Assembly: GCA_963726755.1 (NCBI GenBank)
Contig: CAVSDB010000001.1
Coordinates: forward strand, 744,001-808,000
Direction of reading: 5' to 3'
DNA length: 64,000 nt
Source: DATKIY01 sp963726755
GTDB taxonomy: Bacteria > Actinomycetota > Actinomycetes > JAHEKZ01
The translations under genes were made by a program, and so were the position numbers. Below, piece by piece: positions 45,568 to 57,411 of this stretch (positions within the stretch are counted from its first letter, which is position 1; the number at the start of each line of letters is the position of its first letter). The notes below the pieces were generated by a model. It searched no databases. It was given only the letters and a program-made list of their open reading frames with translations, and was not told where the DNA came from.

Positions 45568-46710
45568 TCAGCGGCGGGGATAGGGGTGGTCGGTGGCGCG
45601 GCCCTGGAAGGAGAGAATCTTCGGGTTCTGGACGACGCCGGCGCGGATCTCGATCGCGAGTCGAATGGTCGGGTCCTCATCCCACGACGCTGGCCCGTCC
45701 ATCACCGTGCGCAGATAGGGGATCAGTGCCTCGCTAATACCCCAGGTAGCGCTATTCCAGAGGTACGCCGGGCTGTGATCGACTGCGTAGTACGAGACTC
45801 CGTCACCGACGCTGAACATAGGCGCCTCGAAGGTCGTGGGCCGGGCGAACTCGAATCCCATTCCGGCGTCACACGAGACGTCGACGAGCAGCGTGCCGGG
45901 AGGGAAAGACGCAAGGTCCGCGTCCAAGACGAACATCATCGGTGCGTCGGTGTCCTGCAGCACGCAGTTGACGACAATGTCGTGTCGGGACAGGAACGCT
46001 GCCGTGGACACCGGACCCTTACCCGTCCGGACCACGGTGCGACCAGGGTCGTCCTTGCTTCGGTATATGTGGCCGAGCACGACGGATGGAATCGGTGAGG
46101 CTACCGCCGTTACGTCACGCATGGTGAGCACCGTGACCTCGTGGACCCCCATCGCGTGCAGCGCGGTGACCGCCCCGCGCGCGGTGTTTCCGAAGCCGAT
46201 GACTACCGCCGTGACCTGACGGCCGTAGTGCCCGGTACTCCCCATCAATGTCATGGCATGCAGCACCGAGCAGTAGCCCGCGAGTTCGTTGTTCATGTGG
46301 AAGACGTGGACAACAAAGTCCCCCGACGGCGTCCAGTGATTCATCGCCTCCCACGCGATGAGGGTCAGCCCCTTGTCAATCGCGAGTTGGGTCAACTTCG
46401 GGTCCTGCACTACGTGCGGCCAACCCCAGAGAATCTGTCCGTCGCGAAGGCTTGCCACGTCGTCCGGGGTGGGTTTGGGCAGCAGTATGACGTCGGAGGC
46501 GGCGATGATCTCCTCACGAGAACGCAGGCCAGCGACCTTTCCGGCCAGCCGTTCGTCGGAGACGCCGTAGCGGTTGCCGTAACCGTGTTCGAGGAGCATC
46601 CTGCCTCGCAGGTCGGCGTCGATCCGATCGAAGTGTTGTGGATGGATCGGCAGTCGGAACTCATTCTCTTTGCTCGAACTCGCTAGGACGCCGAGGCTAA
46701 GCCCGCTCAT
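45568..46710 (-). CDS. N5-(carboxyethyl)ornithine synthase / alanine-dehydrogenase-family protein
   Basis: 380 residues from MSGLSLGVLASS with AAGGG upstream. N-terminal alanine-dehydrogenase/PNT-like half (ENEFRLPIHPQHFDRI, HGYGNRYGV, DVILLPKP, LWGWPHVVQDPKLTQLAIDK) and Rossmann half (AVVIGFGNTARGAVTALHAM). This pattern fits CEO synthase, which reductively joins pyruvate to ornithine. The true substrate is not shown. It is 28 bp downstream of fasR's start on the same strand but probably separate. Confidence 0.78.
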   Translation of the reverse strand: MSGLSLGVLASSSKENEFRLPIHPQHFDRIDADLRGRMLLEHGYGNRYGVSDERLAGKVAGLRSREEIIAASDVILLPKPTPDDVASLRDGQILWGWPHVVQDPKLTQLAIDKGLTLIAWEAMNHWTPSGDFVVHVFHMNNELAGYCSVLHAMTLMGSTGHYGRQVTAVVIGFGNTARGAVTALHAMGVHEVTVLTMRDVTAVASPIPSVVLGHIYRSKDDPGRTVVRTGKGPVSTAAFLSRHDIVVNCVLQDTDAPMMFVLDADLASFPPGTLLVDVSCDAGMGFEFARPTTFEAPMFSVGDGVSYYAVDHSPAYLWNSATWGISEALIPYLRTVMDGPASWDEDPTIRLAIEIRAGVVQNPKILSFQGRATDHPYPRR

Positions 46711-46808
46711 GAGAACCCTTCCGATAGCGGGACGATTCAGCGCCCGCCCACCAGACTCTGTCAGATCGTCGCCGGAACAATTGCGCCACGTCGTCGGTTC
46801 TGGCTTGT

Positions 46809-47567
46809 GTGACAAGTGCCAGCGTTGATGTCAGGCGCTCGAAGCAGCGCTTCGCTACTGACTTTGGGTGGCTTGATTCCAAGCACTCCTTCTCCTTCGG
46901 GCAGCACTACGACCCAAAGAACACCCATTTCGGCACCCTGCTGGTGAGCAACGACGACATCGTTGACCCGGGAACCGGCTTTGAGACGCACCCGCACCGT
47001 GACATGGAAATCGTGACGTGGGTCCTCGACGGTGGTTTGGTGCATCAGGACTCCCAGGGCAACAACGGCGTCATCTATCCAGGGCTGGCTCAACGGATGA
47101 GTGCGGGGACTGGAATTCTGCACAGTGAGAAGAACGACTCGTGGCGGCTAACCGGCGAAGCGGCGCACACCGATCCAGTTCACTTCGTACAGATGTGGGT
47201 GGCGCCTGACGAACGTGGGATCACGCCCGGCTACGAGCAGCTCGATGTCGGTGAGGAACTGGCATCCGGAGGGCTAGTCGTGGCGGCCTCTGGAATGGCC
47301 AAGTACGCCGACAACTCAGCGATCGCTATTCGGAACCGCGATGCAGCGCTCCTGGTAGCGCGACTGTCGACGGACGAGACAGTCGAACTTCCGGTCGCGC
47401 CATTCGTGCATCTCTACGTTGCGCGTGGCAGCGTCGAACTCGAAGGTGCCGGATCACTCGAGGTTGGAGACGCGGCGCGGATCACCGCAAGCGAAGGGCA
47501 GCGGTTGACGGCGAGCGAACCGTCAGAGGTCTTGGTTTGGGAGATGCACTCGACCTTGGCTGCGTGA
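46809..47567 (+). CDS. Pirin family protein
   Basis: 252 residues from GTG. Bicupin with metal ligands in FETHPHRDMEIVTWVLDG and GILHSEKN, preceded by HSFSFGQHYDPKNTHFG. Bacterial pirins act as quercetin 2,3-dioxygenases or regulators, including of pyruvate dehydrogenase; aceE lies 0.8 kb away, which is suggestive only. Divergent from the CEO-synthase-like gene, with 98 bp between. Confidence 0.9.
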   Translation: MTSASVDVRRSKQRFATDFGWLDSKHSFSFGQHYDPKNTHFGTLLVSNDDIVDPGTGFETHPHRDMEIVTWVLDGGLVHQDSQGNNGVIYPGLAQRMSAGTGILHSEKNDSWRLTGEAAHTDPVHFVQMWVAPDERGITPGYEQLDVGEELASGGLVVAASGMAKYADNSAIAIRNRDAALLVARLSTDETVELPVAPFVHLYVARGSVELEGAGSLEVGDAARITASEGQRLTASEPSEVLVWEMHSTLAA

Positions 47568-47568
47568 A

Positions 47569-48381
47569 TCAATCCAGTGTGGCTGCGTGGTCTGGTACGT
47601 ACGAGAAGTCGTCCTTCGGTGGTCGTTCATAGCCCTTAGCAGGTGGACGCTTGGGAAGTTCGACAGTTCGCTGCTTGACGTCCACGTAGTCGAGGGTGCT
47701 GAGCAGGTGGGCAATCATGTTGATTCGTGCGCTGCGTTTGTCGTCTCCCTCGACGACGTACCACGGTGCTTCAGGAATGTCGGTGAACAAGAACATCTCG
47801 TCTTTTGCGCGCGAGTAGTCCTCCCATCGCAGGATGGACTGGGCGTCCATTGGCGAAAGCTTCCAACTACGCAGCGGATCGTCGAGTCGTGAATGGAACC
47901 GTCGGTCCTGCTCTTCATTGCTGACGCTGAACCAGTACTTGCGCAGCAGCACACCATCAGAAACGAGCATCTTCTCGAACACTGGAGTCTGGTGCAGAAA
48001 CCTGCGGTACTCGTCGTTCGTGCAAAATCCCATGACTCGTTCGACGCCGGCTCGGTTGTACCAACTGCGGTCGAACAACACCATCTCGCCTGCAGCGGGC
48101 AACTGTTCCACGTAGCGCTGGAAGTACCACTGGGTTTTCTCACGTTCGGTCGGTGCCGGTAGCGCCGTGACACGTGCGACGCGCGGATTCATGAACTGGC
48201 TCACCCGCTTGATGGCACCGCCCTTGCCGGCCGCGTCGCGCCCCTCAAAGAGCACGACGACTCGCTGCTGTGTGCTCGAGATCCAGGCTTGCACCTTGGC
48301 CAGTTCGATCTGAAGTCGAAACAACTCAGCCTCGTACGCGTTCTTGTTGAGCTTCGTAGGCTTGGCGGGCTTGTTGGCCAC
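47569..48381 (-). CDS. ppk2: Polyphosphate kinase 2
   Basis: 270 residues. The GTG start is chosen because AGGAG lies just upstream, 8 bp past the aceE stop. Walker A VLFEGRDAAGKGGAIKR, lid region FDRSWYNRAGVERVMGF and PTEREKTQWYFQRYV are PPK2 hallmarks. Transfers phosphate between polyphosphate and nucleoside diphosphates. Overlap-free operon position after aceE. Confidence 0.92.
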   Translation of the reverse strand: MANKPAKPTKLNKNAYEAELFRLQIELAKVQAWISSTQQRVVVLFEGRDAAGKGGAIKRVSQFMNPRVARVTALPAPTEREKTQWYFQRYVEQLPAAGEMVLFDRSWYNRAGVERVMGFCTNDEYRRFLHQTPVFEKMLVSDGVLLRKYWFSVSNEEQDRRFHSRLDDPLRSWKLSPMDAQSILRWEDYSRAKDEMFLFTDIPEAPWYVVEGDDKRSARINMIAHLLSTLDYVDVKQRTVELPKRPPAKGYERPPKDDFSYVPDHAATLD

Positions 48382-48388
48382 TGGGCTC

Positions 48389-51124
<2,736 letters not shown>

Positions 51125-51262
51125 GCACTCAGCCTACGCCGCGAGCCGTCACCACCTGCTGAGCGATGACTGGTGAGGGCCCCTTCCGTCAGTCGCCTGC
51201 GCAGGGCAGAGTGAGGACAGTTGAGCGCGCCGGCTCGGCGTGCGGTCTGTGAGGAGGCCTTT

Positions 51263-51460
51263 ATGCAGGCCAAAGTGGGTGAAGTGCTGATTTTGAAGGC
51301 AAACCATGTCGGTGAGCCCGATCGGAGCGGGGAGATTCTCGAAGTGCAAGGAGACAACGGCACCCCACCGTTCCTCGTTCGCTTCGAGGATGGACATGAA
51401 GGTCTGGTCTTTCCGGGGCCAGATGCGGTCGTCCACCACCATGAGGATTCGAAAGACTGA
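51263..51460 (+). CDS. DUF1918 domain protein
   Basis: 65 residues starting MQAKVGEVLILKANHVGEPD with AGGAGG upstream. The small SH3-like DUF1918 pattern (RSGEILEVQGDNGTPPFLVR, GHEGLVFPGPDAVV) is complete. Found widely in actinobacteria; function unknown. Divergent from aceE. Confidence 0.9.
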   Translation: MQAKVGEVLILKANHVGEPDRSGEILEVQGDNGTPPFLVRFEDGHEGLVFPGPDAVVHHHEDSKD

Positions 51461-51560
51461 GGCCGCAATAGCCTCTTATGTGCTTGCGCCCCTGCCCTGC
51501 CTGTAATGGACTACTCGCAGGTGCCCGAGGAACGGGCTGGATGAGCAGGAGGATTCTCGG

Positions 51561-51989
51561 GTGAGCGCGACCGGCGCAGGTGCCGAAGCGGATCGATCGC
51601 CGGCTGAACGGCTTGGCTTCACAACTGGACAGGTGGTCCTCGAACTTGGCTACGACGACGACTGCGACGAGGAGTTACGAGCCTCGATCACCGCAGTCCT
51701 GGGCTCTGAGATGTTCGGTGAGGACTTCCAAGATGTCGCTGACGTCGTTGTCCTTTGGTGGCGTGACGATGACGGTGACCTCGTCGACGCCCTCGTGGAC
51801 GCCATCCATGGCATCGCCTCTGGGGGAGTGGTGTGGGTGCTCACACCGAAAGCTGGGCGTGACGGGCATGTCGAGCCCAGCGACATCGGGGAAGCAGCAC
51901 CGACCGCGGGCCTCTCGTCGACCAAGAGCACCAGCGCCGCCAAAGACTGGTCCGGCACCCGCCTAGTAGCCCCCAAACTCTCCCGCTAG
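51561..51989 (+). CDS. DUF3052 domain protein
   Basis: 142 residues from GTG. Core pattern AERLGFTTGQVVLELGYDDD and VVVLWWRDDDGDLVDALVDA is the actinobacterial DUF3052, found between aceE and ahpE in relatives. Acidic, soluble; function unknown. Confidence 0.9.
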   Translation: MSATGAGAEADRSPAERLGFTTGQVVLELGYDDDCDEELRASITAVLGSEMFGEDFQDVADVVVLWWRDDDGDLVDALVDAIHGIASGGVVWVLTPKAGRDGHVEPSDIGEAAPTAGLSSTKSTSAAKDWSGTRLVAPKLSR

Positions 51990-52017
51990 CCCAACTACTC
52001 CCAAGATCAACTCCGCA

Positions 52018-52051
52018 GAACGGCGCCCGTCGGGTTCGACGGACGCCGTTC
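52018..52051. terminator. Hairpin between DUF3052 and DoxX-like genes
   Basis: GAACGGCG-C-CCGTC pairs with GACGG-A-CGCCGTTC around a six-base loop. It lies between two convergent stops and can end both transcripts. Confidence 0.7.
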
Positions 52052-52061
52052 GATTGGAGAA

Positions 52062-52700
52062 CTAGGCGAGCCAGGGATGACGCTTCACGATCGACAACGA
52101 CTCCCACATCTTGCCGAAGCCCCAAACGCGTCCAGCTTCGAAGAGCATCAACGTGATCGCCAGCACCGCATAGATGACGTGGTCGTCGATGATCGGGTTG
52201 TTGAACGCACCATCGCCCGTCTTCGGATCGATGGTATTTGCCCACGGCGCCTCAGCTAGATACATGAGCATCAGCAGCACGACTGCTGAGATCGCGCCGA
52301 TGCGCATGAAGAAGCCAAAGGTCAGCGCGACACCGATCCCGAGGAGCCCAGCCATGAACAACCAGTTGGTCCAGTACGTGGGGTCCGGCGCCTCCCCCGG
52401 ACGCAGCCCTGTGAACATGCTCGCGAACGGACCTTCGGGGTTCGTTCCGAACTTCAGGAACCCGAATGTCGGGTCGCCATCACCGGTACCGAACATCCAC
52501 CCCTGACCTTTGGGGGTCGCAAACTGCCAACCGAAGTTCTTGTCGAGAAACGCCCATAGGAACGTGAAGCCGAGAAGAATTCTGGCCACCGCTGCCCAGT
52601 TCTTGGTGGTGGAAGCCATGCTGAAGCCGTGGTACCAACCGGCTGCTGGCTCGGTCGTCGTAACCTCCAGCGCGGATTCGCGGTGAGACTGAGTGGTCAT
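52062..52700 (-). CDS. DoxX/DoxD-like membrane protein
   Basis: 212 residues from MTTQSHRESAL with AAGGAG upstream. Four membrane segments (about 42-60, 120-140, 146-165, 185-200). ARILLGFTFLWAFLDKNFGW and NWLFMAGLLGIGVALTFGFF match the DoxX / thiosulfate:quinone oxidoreductase large subunit group. Divergent from the peroxiredoxin; possibly a redox or thiol-linked membrane enzyme. Confidence 0.82.
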   Translation of the reverse strand: MTTQSHRESALEVTTTEPAAGWYHGFSMASTTKNWAAVARILLGFTFLWAFLDKNFGWQFATPKGQGWMFGTGDGDPTFGFLKFGTNPEGPFASMFTGLRPGEAPDPTYWTNWLFMAGLLGIGVALTFGFFMRIGAISAVVLLMLMYLAEAPWANTIDPKTGDGAFNNPIIDDHVIYAVLAITLMLFEAGRVWGFGKMWESLSIVKRHPWLA

Positions 52701-52904
52701 CGTTGACTCCTTCGTATTGGGTGACCCAAGCCACCGGCACACTCAGGGTGCCCTTACCTCCACCCCACCACCCGGGACCTTTGGCTCCCCATTTCCTCCA
52801 AATCCGGTTTTGTGCGCCCTGGCCTCGCGCCAACTCAGGCGGAAGTGTTGACTGGCATCAGTTGACGGCCCCAACGCCTGAGTCTCGAAGGAGAGGACCG
52901 AGTC

Positions 52905-53363
52905 ATGTCGATCGAAATCGGCCAGGAAGCCCCAGACTTCACGCTCTCCAACCACCACGGAGAGCCCATCACCTTGTCGTCCTACCGCGGCAAGAAGAAC
53001 GTGGTCCTGACCTTCTACCCCTGGGCCTTCACTAGCACCTGCACGGGGGAGTTGTGCGAAATCCGTGACCGCCTCACGTCATTCGACAACGACGACACCG
53101 TGACGTTCGCCGTCTCATGCGATGCGAAGTTCAGCCTGCGGATCTTCGCTGAGCGTGAGGGTTACCTCTTCGACCTTCTCAGTGACCACTGGCCGCATGG
53201 CGAAGTCTCCAAGGCATACGACGTCTTCTCCGAAGAGGACGGCGCCTCCGTGCGCGGAACGTTCATCATCGACAAGTCAGGCATCGTGCGTTACGCGCTT
53301 GTCATGGGAATCGACGACGTCCGCGATCCGGCCGAGTACGAGAAGGTTCTCGCCACCCTGTGA
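52905..53363 (+). CDS. ahpE: Peroxiredoxin, AhpE-like
   Basis: 152 residues. Peroxidatic Cys in FYPWAFTSTCTGELCEIRD (TSTC), with GQEAPDFTLSNHHGEPITL at the start. Reduces peroxides. Equivalent position to Rv2238c near aceE in Mycobacterium. GAAGGAGAGGACC precedes the ATG. Confidence 0.92.
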   Translation: MSIEIGQEAPDFTLSNHHGEPITLSSYRGKKNVVLTFYPWAFTSTCTGELCEIRDRLTSFDNDDTVTFAVSCDAKFSLRIFAEREGYLFDLLSDHWPHGEVSKAYDVFSEEDGASVRGTFIIDKSGIVRYALVMGIDDVRDPAEYEKVLATL

Positions 53364-53404
53364 CTTCGTCGCTCTGACGAGACGAAGTACCCTCGTCCCT
53401 CGTC

Positions 53405-53476
53405 GGGCGTATAGCTCAGCGGTAGAGCTCTGGTCTTACAAACCAGCGGTCGGGGGTTCAAATCCCTCTGCGCCCA
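53405..53476 (+). tRNA. tRNA-Val (UAC)
   Basis: A 72-nt cloverleaf. The acceptor GGGCGTA pairs with TGCGCCC (one G-T pair); the anticodon stem is CTGGT/ACCAG with loop CTTACAA, giving UAC; the T-arm is GGGGGTTCAAATCCC. CCA is not encoded. Followed by a terminator and an integrase relic. Confidence 0.95.
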
Positions 53477-53501
53477 CCGAGTTTGTGCAGGTCAGACGCT
53501 A

Positions 53502-53532
53502 GGAAGCCCCGGGTCGCAAACCGAGGGCTTCC
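53502..53532 (+). terminator. Rho-independent-type terminator after tRNA-Val
   Basis: GGAAGCCC-CGG pairs with CCG-A-GGGCTTCC around GTCGCAAA, followed by TTTG. Strong GC hairpin 25 bp after the tRNA. Confidence 0.85.
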
Positions 53533-53642
53533 TTTGCTGTCACAGAACTGTCACAGGCTTCCCGAACTTCACCCCAACAAGCGCGCGATGTCAGCCACTG
53601 CCGCCTCCTCCGGTACATCGTCGGGAACCGAAGTCGAGATCC

Positions 53643-54041
53643 TCAGTGCTGCTCGCATACCTCAAGCCCGAGGTCCACCGCGCTCTGCTGCTTGTCGGTC
53701 AGGGTCAAGTGCCTCCAGATCAGATCACCGTCGTTGTACTCAGCTGGCACGTATGCGCCGATGTAGAGCGTGCGCCGTGCATCCCACGCAGCGTCGACAT
53801 CCCGCTGCGCCGCCGCATTACCCGCGGCCTCCTCGCTGGCCGGGTCGAAGTTGCCCGTCTCTCTAGCCCCGTCATCGAACTGCTTTCGATCGCCGGTGAC
53901 GTACGCCTTTGCCATCTGGCGGAGTCCGTCACACCCGTCAGCCATGTACTTGTCGTAAGGGGTCGAACAAGCGGCTAACGCCATGACCATGCACGTCGAC
54001 ATGGCGGTCGATAAGACGAGGCGCAGATGGGAAACGACCAT
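53643..54041 (-). CDS. Putative lipoprotein
   Basis: 132 residues starting MVVSHLRLVLSTAMSTCMVM, with lipobox LAAC at residues 24-27 of the leader. The mature part is acidic and helical with three Cys (DGCDGLRQM, LGLEVCEQH). Not assigned to a family. The frame is open further upstream through an integrase relic, so the start is chosen at the signal peptide. Confidence 0.65.
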   Translation of the reverse strand: MVVSHLRLVLSTAMSTCMVMALAACSTPYDKYMADGCDGLRQMAKAYVTGDRKQFDDGARETGNFDPASEEAAGNAAAQRDVDAAWDARRTLYIGAYVPAEYNDGDLIWRHLTLTDKQQSAVDLGLEVCEQH

Positions 54042-54320
54042 GGTCTTAGCGTCGCAGGCCGATTCGGCTTCGGTGTGCCAACCGAGCAAACGAGCCCCGA
54101 GATAGGCGACATCGGCTCGCTTACAGATCCGCTTCCACTCCGTTGTCAGGTGCTCCAGTTGGATCGGTGAACCATCTTCAGTGGCTGCGATCACGTCGTC
54201 AGCATCGAGATGAACACCGAGCAACAGGCGTTCCTTGTGCTGCGGGATCGAGTGCGCCGTCCAGTCCGACGAACTCTGTAGTCCCTGCCGCGTTCCCGGG
54301 CCGAGTCTCGCGACCAACAA
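54042..54320 (-). pseudogene. Tyrosine-recombinase (integrase) C-terminal relic
   Basis: The translated frame shows ERLLLGVHLDADDVIAATED followed by GSPIQLEHLTTEWKRICKRA, close to the segment before the catalytic R of actinobacterial phage integrases (ER.LLG....D..F..EDGSPI......F....KRAG). The following HDLRHT box is degenerate (LLGWHTEAES). Position 0.6 kb from tRNA-Val fits an old integration. Confidence 0.55.
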
Positions 54321-54337
54321 CACATGCTGCGAAGTGA

Positions 54338-54562
54338 GCGGCCAGGATCAACTGGACTCCCGCAATGGCCAACGGTGCTGCGGTGAAGAGCTACCAGGTT
54401 GTGACGTCACGCGGTCAGCACGGCATGGTCAGGGGCACGGTACTCACGCTGCGATTCGAACACCTGTGGCGCCGAGTTTCATACCAGTTCCGAGTGCGCG
54501 CCACTAACCGTGTCGGGTCAGGTGCCCGGTCACCCTGGAGCAGGTCGGTGACCGTCCGCTAG
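54338..54562 (+). pseudogene. Fibronectin type III domain relic
   Basis: Translates as ARINWTPAMANGAAVKSYQV, then a strand region and YQFRVRATNRVGSGARSPWS, ending at a stop: the complete pattern of one FN3 domain without a start or signal peptide. A stop codon sits just before it. Probably the end of a lost secreted-protein gene. Confidence 0.6.
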
Positions 54563-55137
54563 TACCGCGATTCCACGGGTTGCTGGCCCGGTCGCCGTCA
54601 CCGACTTCCAATCATGCCGGAAGGGGAGTGTGTCTCCCCTGCCCGGCTCATTCGATGGGCTACCCCTTCCGGAAACGTTGTCGTATGCGGGGAGAGTGGC
54701 TGCCAGTACCTACTCCGAAGCGAACACTGGTTGGTCCGTCCCGTTCACCCACCCGACAACGCGTGCCCTATCGCGTCGGTACAGCATCAGTGCCCGCGAT
54801 CGCCCCAGTCGTGAACTCGGGCACCCCCGCGCCGACCAAGTCTGTGTAGGTCGAGAGCCTCCCCTTGTGCTGACCACGTCGACGCCCAATTGGCGATAGC
54901 GGTGTGTGTGTCAGAGGTCGCTGAACGTGGTATTTATGCCGAGGGCACTAGCGCGACGGGAGAGCGATTCTGAGTTGTGTCGAGATTCTCGAGGTTCCTG
55001 GGGGGTTTTCCACAATAAGGCTCTCGAAAGTGGCACAGTGCCCAGTAGAGCGGGTGCGACGGCCAGGGGAATTCAGAGGGGTTCTGTCGCGAACATAGCC
55101 CAGTAGCGGGTGTTCCCGAGCGTCAGAAAGGGATCAC
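54563..55137. other. 575-bp gene-free stretch with a hairpin
   Basis: No convincing coding sequence. It holds a 10-bp perfect inverted repeat, CCGGAAGGGG (54617-54626) and CCCCTTCCGG (54663-54672), with a nested GGGGAGTGTGTCTCCCC hairpin. The last 200 bases form the leader of the FG-GAP gene and show no riboswitch pattern I recognise. Confidence 0.5.
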
Positions 55138-56547
55138 ATGAACAAGTACCTGCGGCCCACCAGCGCGGTCCGTCGCGCCATGCTGGTTTCGGGCATGGTG
55201 AGCGTCTTACTGCTAGTCGTAGAGACCACTCCAACTCCGGCGGCCTCGCCGCAGTTAGTGGACCGTGCAGTTGCGGCGGGAATCATCTACCCCGGCAGCC
55301 CGCTGGCGTCGACACCGTCGTGGGACGCCACTGTCGTCGACTACGACAACGATGGCGATCAAGACTTCCATCTCGGACTGCACATGAAATACGAAGGCAT
55401 GCTCTTTCGGAATAATGGCAACGGCACGTTCACGCGTGTTGCGTATGTTCCTGGGAACGTCCTGAAGACGCTGACCCCGAGAGTCAACCAAAAGGCGCAG
55501 TACATTGACCGCCATGCGTGCGCGTGGGGAGATCCGAACCGCGATGGGATGATGGACATTGCTTGCGACGCCGGTCGGTACGCCAGTAACCGGGTGAAGA
55601 GCAGCAATATCGACAACGAGTTGTTCTTGCAGGGCGTCGGTACCGCGGCCGGGACGTTCAAGGATGTCTCTGTTCAAGCCGGGGTCAATGAGCCGTGTGG
55701 ACGAGGGCGTTTCAACGCGTTCTTGGATGTGAATGGTGATGGATGGGATGACCTGTTCGTTGGCAACCAGCTGGAACGAAATGATCCGGGCGACCCATGT
55801 AACACCTACGGAAGTTCACGGCCAGTCCAGGAGCGCTCCCCCATCAACGAAAAGTCCAAACTGTACTTGAACTTGGGCCTCAAACCCGACGGAACATGGG
55901 CTGGGTTCGGGTTCGATGCAGGCTGGAACACTTTGAGTAATTCCACCACCGTTGGCTTCAACGACAACTTCGGCAACCGCTGTGCCGTCAAGTGGGACTA
56001 CAACCGTGATGGCAGACCCGACCTGCTCGGTTGCACCTTCCCGGACAGGAAGCCATATCTCTACCGGAACAACGGTTCCAACTTCACGGAGGTTTCCAGC
56101 ACCCTTAACCTGGCAGCGGTCAACGGTGTGACCGTGGCAGACGTCAACGGGGACGCCATCCCCGACTATCTGTTCTCGAACAACACTGGGTTCTTTTACC
56201 GACTTGGAACATCCTCGGGCCTCAGCGGCACGACGGTCCGGCTAGGAGCCTCCCTACCAACTGGCGCAATAGGATGGAACATCGCGGTCGGTGACATCAA
56301 TGGTGATGGCCGGATGGACATCTACGGCCAGGCGGGGTCTGCAAACGAGTCCGGAAATCCTGATGACTACGTGTTTGTGAACACTGGGGGGATGTCATTC
56401 CAGACATACACAGCGCCGTCGGCGGGCGGACGTGCCGACGACGTCGTCGCGGTTAACGTAGGCACCCGAGCAGGATTCGTTGTCCTCAACGGCAAGTTGG
56501 AAAACCCAGTGCCGGGACCAGTTCAATACATCGTTTGGGCGAACTAG
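55138..56547 (+). CDS. Secreted FG-GAP/VCBS repeat protein
   Basis: 469 residues; signal peptide to about residue 36 (VSGMVSVLLLVVETTPTPAA). At least six calcium-binding FG-GAP-like motifs: DYDNDGDQDFHLG, DPNRDGMMDIACD, DVNGDGWDDLFVG, DYNRDGRPDLLG, DVNGDAIPDYLF and DINGDGRMDIYG. They form an integrin-like beta-propeller outside the cell, usually for adhesion or glycan binding. AGAAAGGGATC precedes the ATG. A LamG gene follows 49 bp downstream. Confidence 0.88.
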   Translation: MNKYLRPTSAVRRAMLVSGMVSVLLLVVETTPTPAASPQLVDRAVAAGIIYPGSPLASTPSWDATVVDYDNDGDQDFHLGLHMKYEGMLFRNNGNGTFTRVAYVPGNVLKTLTPRVNQKAQYIDRHACAWGDPNRDGMMDIACDAGRYASNRVKSSNIDNELFLQGVGTAAGTFKDVSVQAGVNEPCGRGRFNAFLDVNGDGWDDLFVGNQLERNDPGDPCNTYGSSRPVQERSPINEKSKLYLNLGLKPDGTWAGFGFDAGWNTLSNSTTVGFNDNFGNRCAVKWDYNRDGRPDLLGCTFPDRKPYLYRNNGSNFTEVSSTLNLAAVNGVTVADVNGDAIPDYLFSNNTGFFYRLGTSSGLSGTTVRLGASLPTGAIGWNIAVGDINGDGRMDIYGQAGSANESGNPDDYVFVNTGGMSFQTYTAPSAGGRADDVVAVNVGTRAGFVVLNGKLENPVPGPVQYIVWAN

Positions 56548-56596
56548 CCGAGGGTCGGATTTCGCGACCGCGGTACGAACTCACGGAGGACCCGAT

Positions 56597-57334
56597 ATGA
56601 ACCACAAAACAACGACTGGGAAGTTGTGGCTCAGGACCGTCCCAGTCGCCTTACTAACGTTTGCGGGCTGGACCGGGCTGACCGCGTTGCCGGTGGCAAG
56701 CGAAGCGGCGACTCCGGTGATCGTCGCGGATTGGCAGATGAACGAATCTGCCGGAACGACCGTGATGACTGATTCCACGGGGGCTCACAATGGGGTGGTC
56801 AACCCAGTTGGCGTAACGGCGAACGGCTCGTACTACAACTGGAAGGCTCGCTGCCCGGTGTGTTTGCCACTCGCCCCCGAGCGAGTGATCCTCGTACCCG
56901 ATCATCCGGACCTTGAAATCGCCGATCCATCGATAACGTTCACCTTGGAGTTTCGATACCGCACCACACACGGCTACGGGAATATCATGCAGAAGGGTCA
57001 GTCCGGAACAGCCGGTGGTCAGATCAAGGTCCAGTTGCCAGGAGGGCACCCCCAGTGCCTGTTCAAGGGCGCCAACGGCGTGAGGGTTGGCTCCGGATCT
57101 CCAGTGCTTGCCATCGATGACGGTCAGTGGCACACGGTTCGATGCGTACACACCGCGACCCAGGTGCTTACGTATGTCGACGGTGTTCGCACGGGGGTGA
57201 AGAACGGCTCGACGGGACCGATCAACAACAGTTGGCCTTTCGACATCGGAGGAAAGCCCAAGTGCGACCAGATTGAGACCACCTGTGACTACTACTCCGG
57301 CGATATCGACTGGGTAACAATCACTAGGGGCTGA
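56597..57334 (+). CDS. Secreted LamG (concanavalin A-like) domain protein
   Basis: 245 residues from MNHKTTTGKLWLRTVP with GGAGGACC upstream. Signal peptide ending near ASEAATP. LamG fold with DWQMNESAGTTVMTDSTGAH, ITFTLEFRYRTTHG, GQWHTVRCVHTATQVLTYVD and DIDWVTITRG. Likely in one operon with the FG-GAP protein; both would act at the cell surface. Confidence 0.85.
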   Translation: MNHKTTTGKLWLRTVPVALLTFAGWTGLTALPVASEAATPVIVADWQMNESAGTTVMTDSTGAHNGVVNPVGVTANGSYYNWKARCPVCLPLAPERVILVPDHPDLEIADPSITFTLEFRYRTTHGYGNIMQKGQSGTAGGQIKVQLPGGHPQCLFKGANGVRVGSGSPVLAIDDGQWHTVRCVHTATQVLTYVDGVRTGVKNGSTGPINNSWPFDIGGKPKCDQIETTCDYYSGDIDWVTITRG

Positions 57335-57411
57335 CACCTCCGGCCGAAGGGACGTCGTGTGTATGTGCCGTCCTAAATCACGCTGCGACGCTAGATGCGC
57401 GGCTTGGCAAT

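Noticed and set aside
54563..55137. Riboswitch upstream of the FG-GAP gene
   Set aside because: No match to cyclic di-GMP, cobalamin, TPP or ydaO patterns that I know; only simple hairpins.
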